This document shows, piece by piece, positions 11,457 to 21,267 of a stretch of 64,000 nt of DNA. The stretch comes from Acinetobacter sp. A47. GTDB taxonomy: Bacteria; Pseudomonadota; Gammaproteobacteria; Pseudomonadales; Moraxellaceae. The stretch spans positions 62,001-126,000 of the forward strand of contig NZ_JSUS01000001.1 of NCBI RefSeq assembly GCF_000805455.1, written 5' to 3'. The translations under genes were made by a program, and so were the position numbers. How positions within the stretch are numbered: the first letter of the stretch is position 1; every line of letters begins with the position of its first letter. The notes below the pieces were generated by a model, which was not told where the DNA came from, ran no database searches, and saw nothing but the letters and a program-made list of their open reading frames with translations.

Positions 11457-12204
11457 CCTGCATTTTGGAACAGAGCGTGAAGCTTGCATGCGGGCAATCC
11501 AGCAATTTTGCCAGCAACAACGCCCTGAAGCGGTGGTAGTCAGTGGTGATCTGACCCAGCGTGCACGTTTGAAGCAGTTTTATGCCTGCCGTCAATTTCT
11601 GGATACACTGTCAATTCCTTATCTGGTTGTACCGGGCAATCACGATATTCCGCTCTATCATGTCTGGAACCGTTTTTTTTCGCCCTTTGTCCGTTATCAG
11701 GCCTTTTTCGGGCGCATGGAAAGCACCTTGGAGACTGAACATTTTTATCTGGTGGGAGTAAACAGTATCCGGCGGCGCTACCATACGCGGGGACATGTTT
11801 CTCTGGAACAGATTCATGAGACCTATGAGCGCCTGCATCAGGCACCGGCAGATAAAATCAAAATGGTGGTGTTCCATCAACCTTTTTATACCTTTCCCAA
11901 TGAGCATGGCGATAAGGATTGCCCGGTACTGGGGAAAATCGCTTTGGAACAGTGGGGGAAAACCGGACTATTCGGTTTATTGCATGGCCATCTGCATAAG
12001 GTCGCGGTGCATGATCTCAACCAGGTTTTTCAGCTGGGTTTTCCTCATCCGATCCTGGACATTCATGCCGGAACAGCCACCTCCAGTCGGTTACGCTTTG
12101 GATTAAGCAACAGTTTTAATGTGATTTCGGATCAGGGGCAGGTTGAGCATTACTGGTTCGATGAGTCGCTTCAGTTATTTGTGAAAGCGCAAAAAGTTGT
12201 TTAA
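11437..12204 (+). CDS. Calcineurin-like metallophosphoesterase (CpdA-type)
   Basis: A 255-residue cytosolic metallophosphoesterase. All metal-binding motifs are visible: D7-x-H9 (SDLHF), G37-D38 (SGDLTQR), GNHD at 67-70, FHQP in the middle and GHLHK near the C-terminus. The order and spacing resemble class III 3',5'-cyclic-nucleotide phosphodiesterases (CpdA) and related phospholipid-acting esterases. It overlaps the preceding lipid kinase by 20 bases. This pairing suggests work on a phosphorylated lipid product rather than cAMP, which is inference. No clear terminator follows before the heat-shock promoter of groES. Confidence 0.82.
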   Translation: MLLHLSDLHFGTEREACMRAIQQFCQQQRPEAVVVSGDLTQRARLKQFYACRQFLDTLSIPYLVVPGNHDIPLYHVWNRFFSPFVRYQAFFGRMESTLETEHFYLVGVNSIRRRYHTRGHVSLEQIHETYERLHQAPADKIKMVVFHQPFYTFPNEHGDKDCPVLGKIALEQWGKTGLFGLLHGHLHKVAVHDLNQVFQLGFPHPILDIHAGTATSSRLRFGLSNSFNVISDQGQVEHYWFDESLQLFVKAQKVV

Positions 12205-12269
12205 TTCAGCACAATTGCATACTTGTGTACAAAAAAGCATCTATAAATAGAATTTTTTTTCATTTTCCC

Positions 12270-12297
12270 CTTGAAGCCTTTTTTTTCATCCCCAAAA
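12270..12297 (+). promoter_or_regulatory. Sigma-32 heat-shock promoter of groESL
   Basis: CTTGAAG (12270-12276), a 13-base spacer, then CCCCAAAA (12290-12297). This fits the RpoH consensus CTTGAAA-N11-16-CCCCATnT closely, about 85 bases before groES. No CIRCE element is seen. Confidence 0.85.
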
Positions 12298-12381
12298 AAG
12301 TGGCATATCAAAATTTTATATGTGTTGCCAAGAACTGGTGACACACATTAATCAATAAGACTAAGTCTGATGGAGTTAAAT

Positions 12382-12672
12382 ATGAGCAACATTCGTCCAT
12401 TACATGATCGTGTTGTGATTCGTCGCGTAGAAGAAGAAACCAAAACGGCTGGTGGCATCTTGCTTCCAGGTTCTGCTGCTGAAAAACCATCTCAGGGTGA
12501 AGTCATCGCAGTAGGTAATGGTCAGATCACTGACAATGGTGTTCGCGCTTTGGACGTTAAGGTTGGTGACAAAGTATTGTTCGGTACTTATGCAGGTACA
12601 ACAGTCAAAGTGAGTGGTGAAGAACTCTTGATTATGAAAGAGTCAGATATCTTAGCTGTGCTTGAAGGCTAA
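12382..12672 (+). CDS. groES: Co-chaperonin GroES
   Basis: A 96-residue Hsp10, the heptameric lid of the GroEL folding chamber. It starts at [10 protein letters not shown]; the ATG at 12370 is rejected because the sequence ATGGAGTT contains the ribosome-binding site for 12382. Family landmarks are LHDRVVIRR, the mobile loop [11 protein letters not shown] and the C-terminal [11 protein letters not shown]. It is transcribed with groEL, 59 bases downstream, from the sigma-32 promoter. Confidence 0.98.
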   Translation: MSNIRPLHDRVVIRRVEEETKTAGGILLPGSAAEKPSQGEVIAVGNGQITDNGVRALDVKVGDKVLFGTYAGTTVKVSGEELLIMKESDILAVLEG

Positions 12673-12713
12673 TCGACACATAACTCAAATTTATTATCAG
12701 ATTCAGTAATTAA

Positions 12714-14366
<1,653 letters not shown>

Positions 14367-14732
14367 GTTGCTCATATATAGTTTAAATTGTTGTAAATCA
14401 AGATGATTTAAACTAAGAGTTTTTAACTTGCTCACGATGTTACTCGCATTTGAGTTGGTTATAAAAAGGTCGCAAATTTTATTTGCGACCTTTTTTAATT
14501 TTAGAGTTCCTTATATCTATTCAAAAGAAGAAGGGGACGAGATACGTTTTAGTGATCATTTTAAAACGTTTTCGTGAAGATCAGCAGAAGAGCCAATCCA
14601 TTGAATAATTGATTATAAGGACTAGAACAAATCGGTTTAAAAATAATAGTTATGCTTATGTTTAGCAGGAAAAATTAAATCTTTATACTCAACCAGATAG
14701 TTGGGTAGGCGTTAAAATTATGTCATTCAATC
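14367..14732. other. Intergenic region after groEL
   Basis: 366 AT-rich bases holding the groEL terminator and otherwise no gene that I can support. It marks the change from housekeeping composition to the AT-rich LysR/dioxygenase/LysE block. Confidence 0.55.
14463..14497 (+). terminator. Terminator of groESL
   Basis: AAAAAGGTCGCAAAT / ATTTGCGACCTTTTTT forms a perfect long stem with a short loop and six T. Confidence 0.95.
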
Positions 14733-15608
14733 CTATATTTCATTCATAAGTTTGATTTGACTCTCATGCATTTCTTGTCTTAGCCAGTTTAAAAAGATGG
14801 TCTTTCTTGGGTCTGTTTCAAAAGCGGTATGTGATAATAAATAATAAGAAGTTCCGTCTTGTACCGGAGGTGATACTTTTTTTAATAAATTGCACTCTAA
14901 TTCCTTCTCAATCATATAAATTGAAATAATGGTATCACCTAAGCCAGCTAAACAAGCTTCAAGACACAGATAAAAGTGTTCCAGTTCAGTTTTTGTATAG
15001 TTACTTAAAAACTCTTTTAGCCCAAAGATTTTATTCATATTTTTAAAAAAATTGGGTCTTGATGTAGAAATGAGTAGTTCTGTATTGGGAGGCGCCTTTG
15101 TTTTTTGTGTAATTACGATATATTCATCTGCAATTTTTTCACTAAAGATATGATCACCCCAATTAAAATCATTTCGCCGTATTGCAACATCAATTTTATT
15201 TGTCTCAAAGTCAACAATACCTCCTCCTGTCAGTAAAACGATATCAAAATCATGACCTAATTCTTTGAACCTGGATAATCTAGGAATTAACCATTTCATT
15301 GAAATTGTAGGTTCACAAGATAGGATCAACTGTTTTTTCTCATGATTTGTTAATTTAATCAAACATTCATCAAGTTGGCTGAAAAGGCGTTGACAATGAT
15401 TAAATAAAATTTCTCCTTCCGGTGTAACGACTAAAGTTTTATTTTTTCTCACAAATAAAACAATATTTAAAGAATCCTCAAGGTTATAGATTTGTTTGCT
15501 TACTGCACTTTGGGTAACAAATAATTTTTTTGCTGCTTGAGTAACGCTTCCATACTTGGCAACGAAGTAAAAAAACTTCAAAGAATTCAGAGATATTCGT
15601 TCAATCAT
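14733..15608 (-). CDS. LysR-family transcriptional regulator
   Basis: A 291-residue regulator. The N-terminal helix-turn-helix (about residues 18-38: YGSVTQAAKKLFVTQSAVSK) is followed by a linker helix and a periplasmic-binding-protein-like effector domain. LysR regulators usually activate a divergent neighbour and bind a small effector; here the divergent pair is a dioxygenase and a LysE exporter, so an amino acid is the likely effector (inference). It is much richer in A+T than groEL or pdxB around it, as are its two neighbours, which suggests acquisition as a unit. It is not the classical LysG/ArgP by any motif I can point to. Confidence 0.85.
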   Translation of the reverse strand: MIERISLNSLKFFYFVAKYGSVTQAAKKLFVTQSAVSKQIYNLEDSLNIVLFVRKNKTLVVTPEGEILFNHCQRLFSQLDECLIKLTNHEKKQLILSCEPTISMKWLIPRLSRFKELGHDFDIVLLTGGGIVDFETNKIDVAIRRNDFNWGDHIFSEKIADEYIVITQKTKAPPNTELLISTSRPNFFKNMNKIFGLKEFLSNYTKTELEHFYLCLEACLAGLGDTIISIYMIEKELECNLLKKVSPPVQDGTSYYLLSHTAFETDPRKTIFLNWLRQEMHESQIKLMNEI

Positions 15609-15707
15609 TCCATAAACTCATATGAGATCAGTCATTTTTCTCAATTTTTATTTTTTAATTTTTATACAAAAATAAAAACACTCTAAATCAAGATTCAAAT
15701 TAAAGCT
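15609..15707. promoter_or_regulatory. Divergent promoter region with dyad sites
   Basis: A 99-base gap between the LysR gene and the dioxygenase. It holds the perfect palindrome CTCATATGAG (15618-15627) and the inverted repeat TTTTTAT-N5-ATAAAAA (15659-15677), plausible LysR-type binding or promoter elements for the divergent genes. Confidence 0.4.
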
Positions 15708-16478
15708 ATGGAAAATATGATTAAAATTGATATATGTTCAGCTAAATTTATAGAGAACTATAGATATTCAACAGAAATTATTAACCAGGGCTATACATTT
15801 ATTGATTCAAATACATTCCAAAAAATACAGGAAGAATATAATTTTTTCAACGTATGTGAGCAAGATGCAGCCGAATTTATTGCGAGTTGGAATGATCTTG
15901 AGATGGATCAATACATGTCAGACAAAAGAAAGTACAGAACAAGGAAGCATGCAACTTTTGTAATTCATAATCCTGATAGAATTATTCTAAAAAATAATTA
16001 TATTCCGCATTTTCAAACTGTTGATTACAATCCTCTAAATGAAGGTATTGCTCGCTATTTCACGGAAATAGATAAAAAAACGATAGAAAACCCTATTTTT
16101 AAAAATTTACTTCAATTTGCATATTTCACTTTCTCAGAAATCAAGTCAGAAAACTGGTTTATAGAGGTTCATCAATTTCGGATCAAAGCACAGCCCAATG
16201 ATTTTGGTAAGCCCACGCCCGAAGGAATTCATCGTGACGGTGTAGATTTTGTACTCATGGCCCTCATTAATAGGCAAAATATCCAAGGGGGTATGACTCG
16301 AATTTATAACTTGAATAAAATTTTAAAAACTGAATTTATGCTACAAAACTTTTTAGATATTGCTTTAGTTGATGATCATCAAGTTTACCATAGTGTTACT
16401 GAAACCAGGGTAGATGATATCGAGAGATATCAAGTTGGCCTGAGAGATGTTTTAGTCATCACGTTTAAAAAGGTATAG
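15708..16478 (+). CDS. 2-oxoglutarate/Fe(II) dioxygenase, free-amino-acid hydroxylase (PF10014) type
   Basis: A 256-residue soluble protein. I recognise the 2OG-Fe dioxygenase family of Bacillus isoleucine 4-hydroxylase (IDO) from GIHRDGVDFVLM: H175 and D177 are the first two iron ligands, H228 in VYHSVT is the distal ligand, and R246 near LRDVLVITF is the likely 2-oxoglutarate anchor. Family members hydroxylate free L-amino acids such as Ile, Leu or Met using O2 and 2-oxoglutarate. The substrate here is unknown. The start at 15708 has only a weak ribosome site; Met4 is possible. A LysE exporter follows after 5 bases, and a LysR gene is divergent. Confidence 0.78.
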   Translation: MENMIKIDICSAKFIENYRYSTEIINQGYTFIDSNTFQKIQEEYNFFNVCEQDAAEFIASWNDLEMDQYMSDKRKYRTRKHATFVIHNPDRIILKNNYIPHFQTVDYNPLNEGIARYFTEIDKKTIENPIFKNLLQFAYFTFSEIKSENWFIEVHQFRIKAQPNDFGKPTPEGIHRDGVDFVLMALINRQNIQGGMTRIYNLNKILKTEFMLQNFLDIALVDDHQVYHSVTETRVDDIERYQVGLRDVLVITFKKV

Positions 16479-16483
16479 TTGAA

Positions 16484-17092
16484 ATGGGGGAGTTCATTGC
16501 TGTCATTATAATTACTGTTTTAGCTGTTGTTAGCCCAGGAGCTGATTTTGCTGTTGTAACCAGAAATAGTTATTTATATGGAAGAAGCGTAGGGATTATT
16601 ACTGCACTAGGAATATCAACTGGTGTTCTGATTCATGTCGCCTATACCATACTGGCTTTAGCTTTCGTTATGAAATATACACCCCAACTTCTTAATATAA
16701 TTAAGTATATTGGTGCAGGCTATCTGATCTATATCGGTTATAAGACATTCACTCAAAAACCTATACTTGATACTGGATCTTTGTCCGTAATCAATTCTTT
16801 TCAGGCTTTAAAATACGGGTTTTTTACCAATGCATTAAATCCAAAAACTACATTATTTGTCGTAAGTACATATACCCAGATTATTAGTATATCTACCCCT
16901 AAAATCATACTTTTGGGGTATGGTATTTTTATGTCTTTTACTCATTTTTTTTGGTTTTCTCTTATTTCCATACTTTTTTCATCAATGCTCTTACGGCAAA
17001 AAATGTTAGCTAGACAAGTGCAAATGAATAAAATAATTGGTTTTATTTTATGTATGCTGGGAATTACACTTCTTTTTGCTAAATTCCAGTGA
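16484..17092 (+). CDS. LysE/RhtB-family amino-acid exporter
   Basis: A 202-residue inner-membrane protein with about six hydrophobic helices. The N-terminal family signature is VVSPGADFAVVTRNS (equivalent to the PGPD motif of LysE/RhtB), followed by GISTGVLIHVAYT and GAGYLIYIGYKTF. Such proteins export amino acids or their derivatives, including homoserine lactone. It lies 5 bases after the dioxygenase and is surely co-transcribed, so the hydroxylated product is the obvious cargo (inference). Strongly AT-rich, as are its partners. Confidence 0.85.
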   Translation: MGEFIAVIIITVLAVVSPGADFAVVTRNSYLYGRSVGIITALGISTGVLIHVAYTILALAFVMKYTPQLLNIIKYIGAGYLIYIGYKTFTQKPILDTGSLSVINSFQALKYGFFTNALNPKTTLFVVSTYTQIISISTPKIILLGYGIFMSFTHFFWFSLISILFSSMLLRQKMLARQVQMNKIIGFILCMLGITLLFAKFQ

Positions 17093-17215
17093 AATCATAA
17101 ATATCAATAAAAATAGCCTTTATGGATAGGGAAGGTTGAAGCGAACATGTTTTAATTCAATCAAATAACTTGCAAGATATTTGTATTTTTAGCAGATCGG
17201 CTCGTTAATTGACAC

Positions 17216-17229
17216 GATGTAATTACATC
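17216..17229. repeat. Perfect 14-bp palindrome
   Basis: GATGTAATTACATC, fully self-complementary, lies 15 bases before the terminator hairpin at the right end of the AT-rich acquired block. Role unknown: a protein-binding dyad or part of a processed 3' end. Confidence 0.4.
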
Positions 17230-17243
17230 AATGTCTGAATAAT

Positions 17244-17271
17244 AATCCCTGTCTATGCAGGGATTTTTTTA
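17244..17271 (+). terminator. Terminator downstream of the LysE gene
   Basis: AATCCCTG / CAGGGATT with a 6-base loop and seven T on the plus strand. It lies about 150 bases beyond the LysE stop codon and just before the convergent dgkA. Confidence 0.8.
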
Positions 17272-17290
17272 TGTACCAAATATTGAATGT

Positions 17291-17665
17291 TTATTTAAAT
17301 AAAATAATCACCCAGGTAAAAAAGATCATCGCTAAAGAAACAAATTGCGCAGCGCTACCCATATCTTTGGCATTTTTAGACAGCTCATGTTTTTCCAGCG
17401 AAATACGGTCAACCACGGCTTCAATGGCAGAATTAAACAGTTCCACAATAATCGCCAGTAGACACACCGCGACCATTAAGGCTTGTTCCAGCGCCGAAAC
17501 GTGTACAAAAAAGCTGAGAGGAATCAGGACGACATTGAGCAAGATCACTTGTCTAAACGCAGCTTCATGACTAAACGCTGCTTTAAATCCGGCCAGTGAA
17601 TAGCCCGTTGCATTTAAAATCCGTTTGAGACCATTTTTGCCTTTATAGGGAGAGTAGGGGGTCAT
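17291..17665 (-). CDS. dgkA: Diacylglycerol kinase (integral membrane type)
   Basis: A 124-residue inner-membrane trimeric kinase that phosphorylates diacylglycerol to phosphatidate, recycling lipid from membrane-derived oligosaccharide and lipid A modification. Conserved landmarks are the N-terminal ATGYSLAGFKAAF and HEAAFRQ, and the catalytic ELFNSAIEAVVDR followed by KNAKDMGSAAQF. It has three hydrophobic segments, and the length fits E. coli DgkA (122). It is convergent with the acquired LysE block. Confidence 0.95.
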   Translation of the reverse strand: MTPYSPYKGKNGLKRILNATGYSLAGFKAAFSHEAAFRQVILLNVVLIPLSFFVHVSALEQALMVAVCLLAIIVELFNSAIEAVVDRISLEKHELSKNAKDMGSAAQFVSLAMIFFTWVIILFK

Positions 17666-17857
17666 TGCGTTTTGGAGAGATTGAGGAAAGTTTTAGTATA
17701 AATCCAAACATGTTGCAGTAAATTGGCAATATGTCGCATGCGTGTACAAATACAGACAGTTTTTTGCCATCTTATGTTGTCTCGTTTGCATTTATGAATT
17801 GTCAATTTACCTGCAGCTAAGGATAATAAGACTTGATCTATTCAGGAAAAGTGCTGC

Positions 17858-18925
17858 ATGAAAATTATCGCAGATGAAAATTTGGCATTTACCGATTATT
17901 TCTTTGCGGAGTTTGCAGAAATACAGCATCGGGCTGGGCGTACCATGACACATCAGGATGTGCAGGAGGCAGATGCACTATTGGTTCGTTCGGTGACCAA
18001 AGTGAATCATGCATTGATTGATCAGAGCAAAATTAAATTTGTCGGCAGTGCCACGATTGGAACCGATCATCTTGATATTCAGGCTTTACAACAACACAAC
18101 ATTGCCTGGAGTAATGCGCCGGGCTGTAATGCACAAGCGGTTGCGGAATATGTGATTACGGCTTTACTGCATTTAAATGCCGGTTTATTAGAAAAAAATA
18201 AGGACTTCACTTTAGCGATTGTTGGTCTGGGCAATGTGGGCAGCCGTCTTGCTGTGATGGCGCAGCTATTGGGCTGGAAGGTGATTGGTTATGATCCGTA
18301 TGTGCAACTTGCCGGGATTGAAAATGTTTGCTTTGAGGCGTTGTTAAAACATGCCGATGCCATTTCAATTCATGTGCCTTTAACGGTGTCTGGTGAGCAT
18401 CCAACCAGGCATTTATTTGATGCGGCTGCATTTGCGGCAATGAAACCATCCGCTATCTTAATCAATAGTGCCCGTGGAGCTGTGGTTGAGCAAGCTGCAT
18501 TGATGGCAGACATTGCAACGACTCAACGTCAGGTCGTGCTGGATGTATTTGAGTTTGAACCAGAAATTCCAGTACAGTTACTGGATCTGCTGGCATTGGC
18601 GACCCCGCATATTGCCGGTTATAGTCTGGAAGGTAAGGCCCGAGGCACACAGATGATTTATGAGGCGTTTTGCCAGACTTTTAGCTATGAAGCAAATAAG
18701 CGTTTTGAGAGCCAATTGCCAAAGGTACCGCAATATTTTGAACAGCAAGACGTAAAAGCGGCACTGAAGCAGCATCTGATGCAGATTTATGATATTGCTG
18801 CCGATGACCGGCAACTGCGTGCCTGTGTCCGGGATGGTAAGGTGGAACAGGCCGCATTTGATCTGCTTCGAAAAAATTATCCGTTACGCCGCGAATGGGC
18901 TGCGCATGGTGGACCAAAAGCATGA
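17858..18925 (+). CDS. pdxB: Erythronate-4-phosphate dehydrogenase
   Basis: A 355-residue NAD-dependent 2-hydroxyacid dehydrogenase acting in the DXP-dependent pyridoxal phosphate pathway (4-phosphoerythronate to 2-oxo-3-hydroxy-4-phosphobutanoate). The nucleotide-binding motif is IVGLGNVGSRLA (about residues 122-133). Other PdxB landmarks are the N-terminal KIIADENLAF, the segment SATIGTDHLD, and the catalytic Arg region INSARGAVV with a downstream His in TPHIAGYS. The C-terminal PdxB dimerisation domain is present. The last bases overlap the epmA start (ATGA), so the two are coupled. Confidence 0.96.
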   Translation: MKIIADENLAFTDYFFAEFAEIQHRAGRTMTHQDVQEADALLVRSVTKVNHALIDQSKIKFVGSATIGTDHLDIQALQQHNIAWSNAPGCNAQAVAEYVITALLHLNAGLLEKNKDFTLAIVGLGNVGSRLAVMAQLLGWKVIGYDPYVQLAGIENVCFEALLKHADAISIHVPLTVSGEHPTRHLFDAAAFAAMKPSAILINSARGAVVEQAALMADIATTQRQVVLDVFEFEPEIPVQLLDLLALATPHIAGYSLEGKARGTQMIYEAFCQTFSYEANKRFESQLPKVPQYFEQQDVKAALKQHLMQIYDIAADDRQLRACVRDGKVEQAAFDLLRKNYPLRREWAAHGGPKA

Positions 18926-19905
18926 GCCAGACAATGAACAAATACCAACCCACTTGCTCAATTGAAGCATTAAAAGCACGTGCAGCGATGTACCAGAAAA
19001 TTCGCCAGTTTTTTGCGGAACGTCAGGTACTTGAAGTGGAAACACCGGTCCTGTCACAGGCCGGAGTAACCGATGTACATCTGGCTTCAGTACAGGTGCA
19101 GCGCCATATTCATGGCAAATTAAATACCCAGTATTTACAGACCTCGCCTGAGTTTCCAATGAAACGCCTACTGGCCAGTGGTAGTGGCCCGATTTATCAA
19201 ATCTGTAAAGTGTTTCGTGACGATGAACATGGGCGCAAGCACAACAGTGAATTTACCATGCTGGAATGGTATCGTCCGGGTCTGGATTTAAAGGCACTGA
19301 TGTATGAAACGGCCGATCTGTTAGAAACCTGTTTGGCACATCGTTTTGGCGAAATTCGTCCAATCGTGCTCAGTTATAAGCATGCCTTTCAGGAGCGTCT
19401 GGCGATTAATCCGTTGCAGGCAACCTTAAAACAACTCAAGGATACCGCCAGTCGTGTTGGTCTGAATCTTGACCTGGGCGATGATCGTCTGGGATATATG
19501 GACCTGCTATTCTCACACGTTGTGGAGCCAAGTCTCGGTTTTGACGCTCCTGTGTTCTTGACCGATTTCCCGCCAGAAATGGCATCACTGGCCAAGGTAA
19601 GACCGGATGAAGACGGAGAACTGGTTGCAGCACGTTTTGAGGTCTATATTGAAGGTTTAGAGCTGGCCAATGCCTATGATGAATTGCTGGATGCAGCGGT
19701 GCTGGCTGCCCGTTTTGAGGCAGATAATGCAGCGCGTGCCCAGCAAGGTTTGGCCGTGATGCCAACCGATCAATATTTGCTGGCCGCTTTGCCGAATATG
19801 CCGGAATGTTCGGGAATTGCCTTGGGGATTGACCGTTTACTGATGGTGGTCATGAATCAGGTCAGGATTGATCAGGTGATTGCTTTCCCGGCCGAGATCG
19901 CATGA
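18922..19905 (+). CDS. epmA: Elongation factor P--(R)-beta-lysine ligase
   Basis: A 327-residue class II lysyl-tRNA-synthetase-like enzyme (also called PoxA, GenX or YjeA) that attaches beta-lysine to a conserved Lys of EF-P, relieving ribosome stalling on polyproline. Motif 1 is EVETPVLSQAGVTDVHL, motif 2 is VFRDDEHGRKHNSEFTMLEWY and motif 3 is GIALGIDRLLM. No anticodon-binding domain is present, as expected. The start at 18922 overlaps the pdxB stop by ATGA and gives the family length (325 in E. coli); an upstream ATG at 18895 is less likely. Confidence 0.95.
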   Translation: MSQTMNKYQPTCSIEALKARAAMYQKIRQFFAERQVLEVETPVLSQAGVTDVHLASVQVQRHIHGKLNTQYLQTSPEFPMKRLLASGSGPIYQICKVFRDDEHGRKHNSEFTMLEWYRPGLDLKALMYETADLLETCLAHRFGEIRPIVLSYKHAFQERLAINPLQATLKQLKDTASRVGLNLDLGDDRLGYMDLLFSHVVEPSLGFDAPVFLTDFPPEMASLAKVRPDEDGELVAARFEVYIEGLELANAYDELLDAAVLAARFEADNAARAQQGLAVMPTDQYLLAALPNMPECSGIALGIDRLLMVVMNQVRIDQVIAFPAEIA

Positions 19906-19963
19906 TGAAGCACAGGGCAATCTGCATGGCTAGACCAGTATGCCTCAGTTAACCCAAAACGAA

Positions 19964-19996
19964 ACCAGCCTAAACCCGGTACGGGGCTAGGCTGGT
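19964..19996. terminator. Bidirectional terminator-like hairpin
   Basis: ACCAGCCTA / TAGGCTGGT with an inner CCC/GGG pairing lies between epmA (+) and the small lipoprotein (-). T-rich flanks are seen on the minus side (TTTCGTTTT). Confidence 0.7.
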
Positions 19997-20002
19997 GTTC
20001 AT

Positions 20003-20164
20003 TTAACAGCGGCCTTTCTTGGCCTGTCCTGGCGGACAAAAGTCACCATGACCATCATGATAACCTTCAGGGTCGATAACCACACTGCCATGTGGTGTAT
20101 GTACTGCACAGGCCGACAGACTGAATGTAAAGAGCATACAAAGATAAACTGATATTTTTTTCAT
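20003..20164 (-). CDS. Small lipoprotein, 53 residues
   Basis: A short reading frame, too small for common length cut-offs. It begins MKKISVYLCMLFTFSLSAC, an excellent lipoprotein signal peptide with lipobox LSAC and Cys at residue 19. The mature part is about 34 residues, rich in His and Gly (HDGHGDFCPPGQ) and ending AKKGRC, with two further Cys, so it could bind metal or form a disulfide. A terminator hairpin follows the stop. I do not know the family. Start, signal and terminator make a real gene likely. Confidence 0.72.
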   Translation of the reverse strand: MKKISVYLCMLFTFSLSACAVHTPHGSVVIDPEGYHDGHGDFCPPGQAKKGRC

Positions 20165-20259
20165 GGTTCCGTCCGGTATTTTTATTGCTTTCCTTATGAC
20201 TTTAAATCGATCAGCAATTTTTTACCAGATCGGGAATAATCTTTTTTTAAATGTGTTTT

Positions 20260-21267
20260 CTATCTCAGTTGGGTGCGCAATACCGTCCTAAAACCGACAT
20301 GGGTTGCAGCCAGGTCAAATTCCTGAGGGTAACGACTGCTATTGCGATAACGTGCACAGAAATTAGAGGCGCATAAAAAAGATCCTCCTTTGAGTACGTA
20401 CTGGGTGGCAATGCTATTGTGCTGGCGCAGGTCGGCATAATTTCCCATGTGCTGATCATGGGCACCGTGATAGACCGAAGCGGTCCATTCCCAGACATTA
20501 CCGATCATGTCATAGAGTTGAAAGGCGTTGGCCGTATAACAGCCGACGGGTGCAACACCTTCAAAATGATCTTCTACGGTATTATTCAGGGGAAAATCAC
20601 CTTGCCAGTAATTGGCTTGCGGATGTTGATGGGCATCCTGTGGTGCTTGGTGTAAAGGTGTATCTGTTTTTGAACCGGCCTTGGCTGCGTATTCCCATTC
20701 CAGCTCGGTGGGCAAATCACGGCCTAACCAGACGGCATAGTGTTCTGCATCGTTTTTGGTGACATAGCGTACAGGTTCAGAGGGCAGAGCGGCTTGACCT
20801 TTAGGGCCATTCGGGGTCTTCCAGGTATAGTTAGCTTTCAGTTGCCACCATTGATTCGGGTGATTCAGATCAGGAGAAAACACCGCCGCCTGCTTCTGCT
20901 TTTCTGCATCGGTAACGTAGCCAGTCGCTTTGACAAAACGGGCAAACTGGGCAACTGTGACCTCGGTTTGATCTATCCAGAAACCTTCGACTTGACGCTC
21001 TCTGGCGCCAAAATTGAGTTCATCCGGATAGGCCTGATTAGAACCCAGTGGAAAGGAGCCTTTAGGAATCCAGACCATTCCCGCTGTTTGTTGATCCGGC
21101 CATGCATCTGGTAAGCCAGAATACTGCCGGCATTGTGATAAAGTGCCCAACCGTACCGCTACAGGCGCCGTTTGTTGCTGGGAAAGATCTGCGTCAGGCT
21201 TGGTTTTATCGCAGCCTGTGACCAGCGACAGGCTGCAGATTAAGATTAAAAATGGTGACCATCTCAT
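20260..21267 (-). CDS. Formylglycine-generating enzyme family lipoprotein (sulfatase maturase)
   Basis: A 335-residue SUMF1/FGE-type protein. It begins with a lipoprotein signal peptide (lipobox LVTGC, Cys19), so it is predicted to act outside the cytoplasm. The FGE-sulfatase domain runs from about residue 60 (MVWIPKGSFPLGS) through DQTEVTVAQFARFV and IGNVWEWTA to GGSFLCASNFCARYRNSSR. The two Cys in this last motif (C299, C304) match the copper-binding pair of aerobic formylglycine-generating enzymes. The start codon overlaps the end of the sulfatase gene by four bases, so the two are coupled and the sulfatase is the obvious substrate. PvdO/EgtB-like roles are less likely given this pairing. 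Confidence 0.85.
   Translation of the reverse strand: MRWSPFLILICSLSLVTGCDKTKPDADLSQQQTAPVAVRLGTLSQCRQYSGLPDAWPDQQTAGMVWIPKGSFPLGSNQAYPDELNFGARERQVEGFWIDQTEVTVAQFARFVKATGYVTDAEKQKQAAVFSPDLNHPNQWWQLKANYTWKTPNGPKGQAALPSEPVRYVTKNDAEHYAVWLGRDLPTELEWEYAAKAGSKTDTPLHQAPQDAHQHPQANYWQGDFPLNNTVEDHFEGVAPVGCYTANAFQLYDMIGNVWEWTASVYHGAHDQHMGNYADLRQHNSIATQYVLKGGSFLCASNFCARYRNSSRYPQEFDLAATHVGFRTVLRTQLR

Noticed and set aside
11236..11595. 119-codon antisense frame across the kinase/phosphoesterase junction
   Set aside because: It lies over two well-supported coupled genes on the other strand and has no recognisable motif.
15708..16478. Phytanoyl-CoA dioxygenase-type annotation for the dioxygenase
   Set aside because: The HRDGVD context and spacing fit the PF10014 amino-acid hydroxylase group better, and the gene is coupled to an amino-acid exporter.
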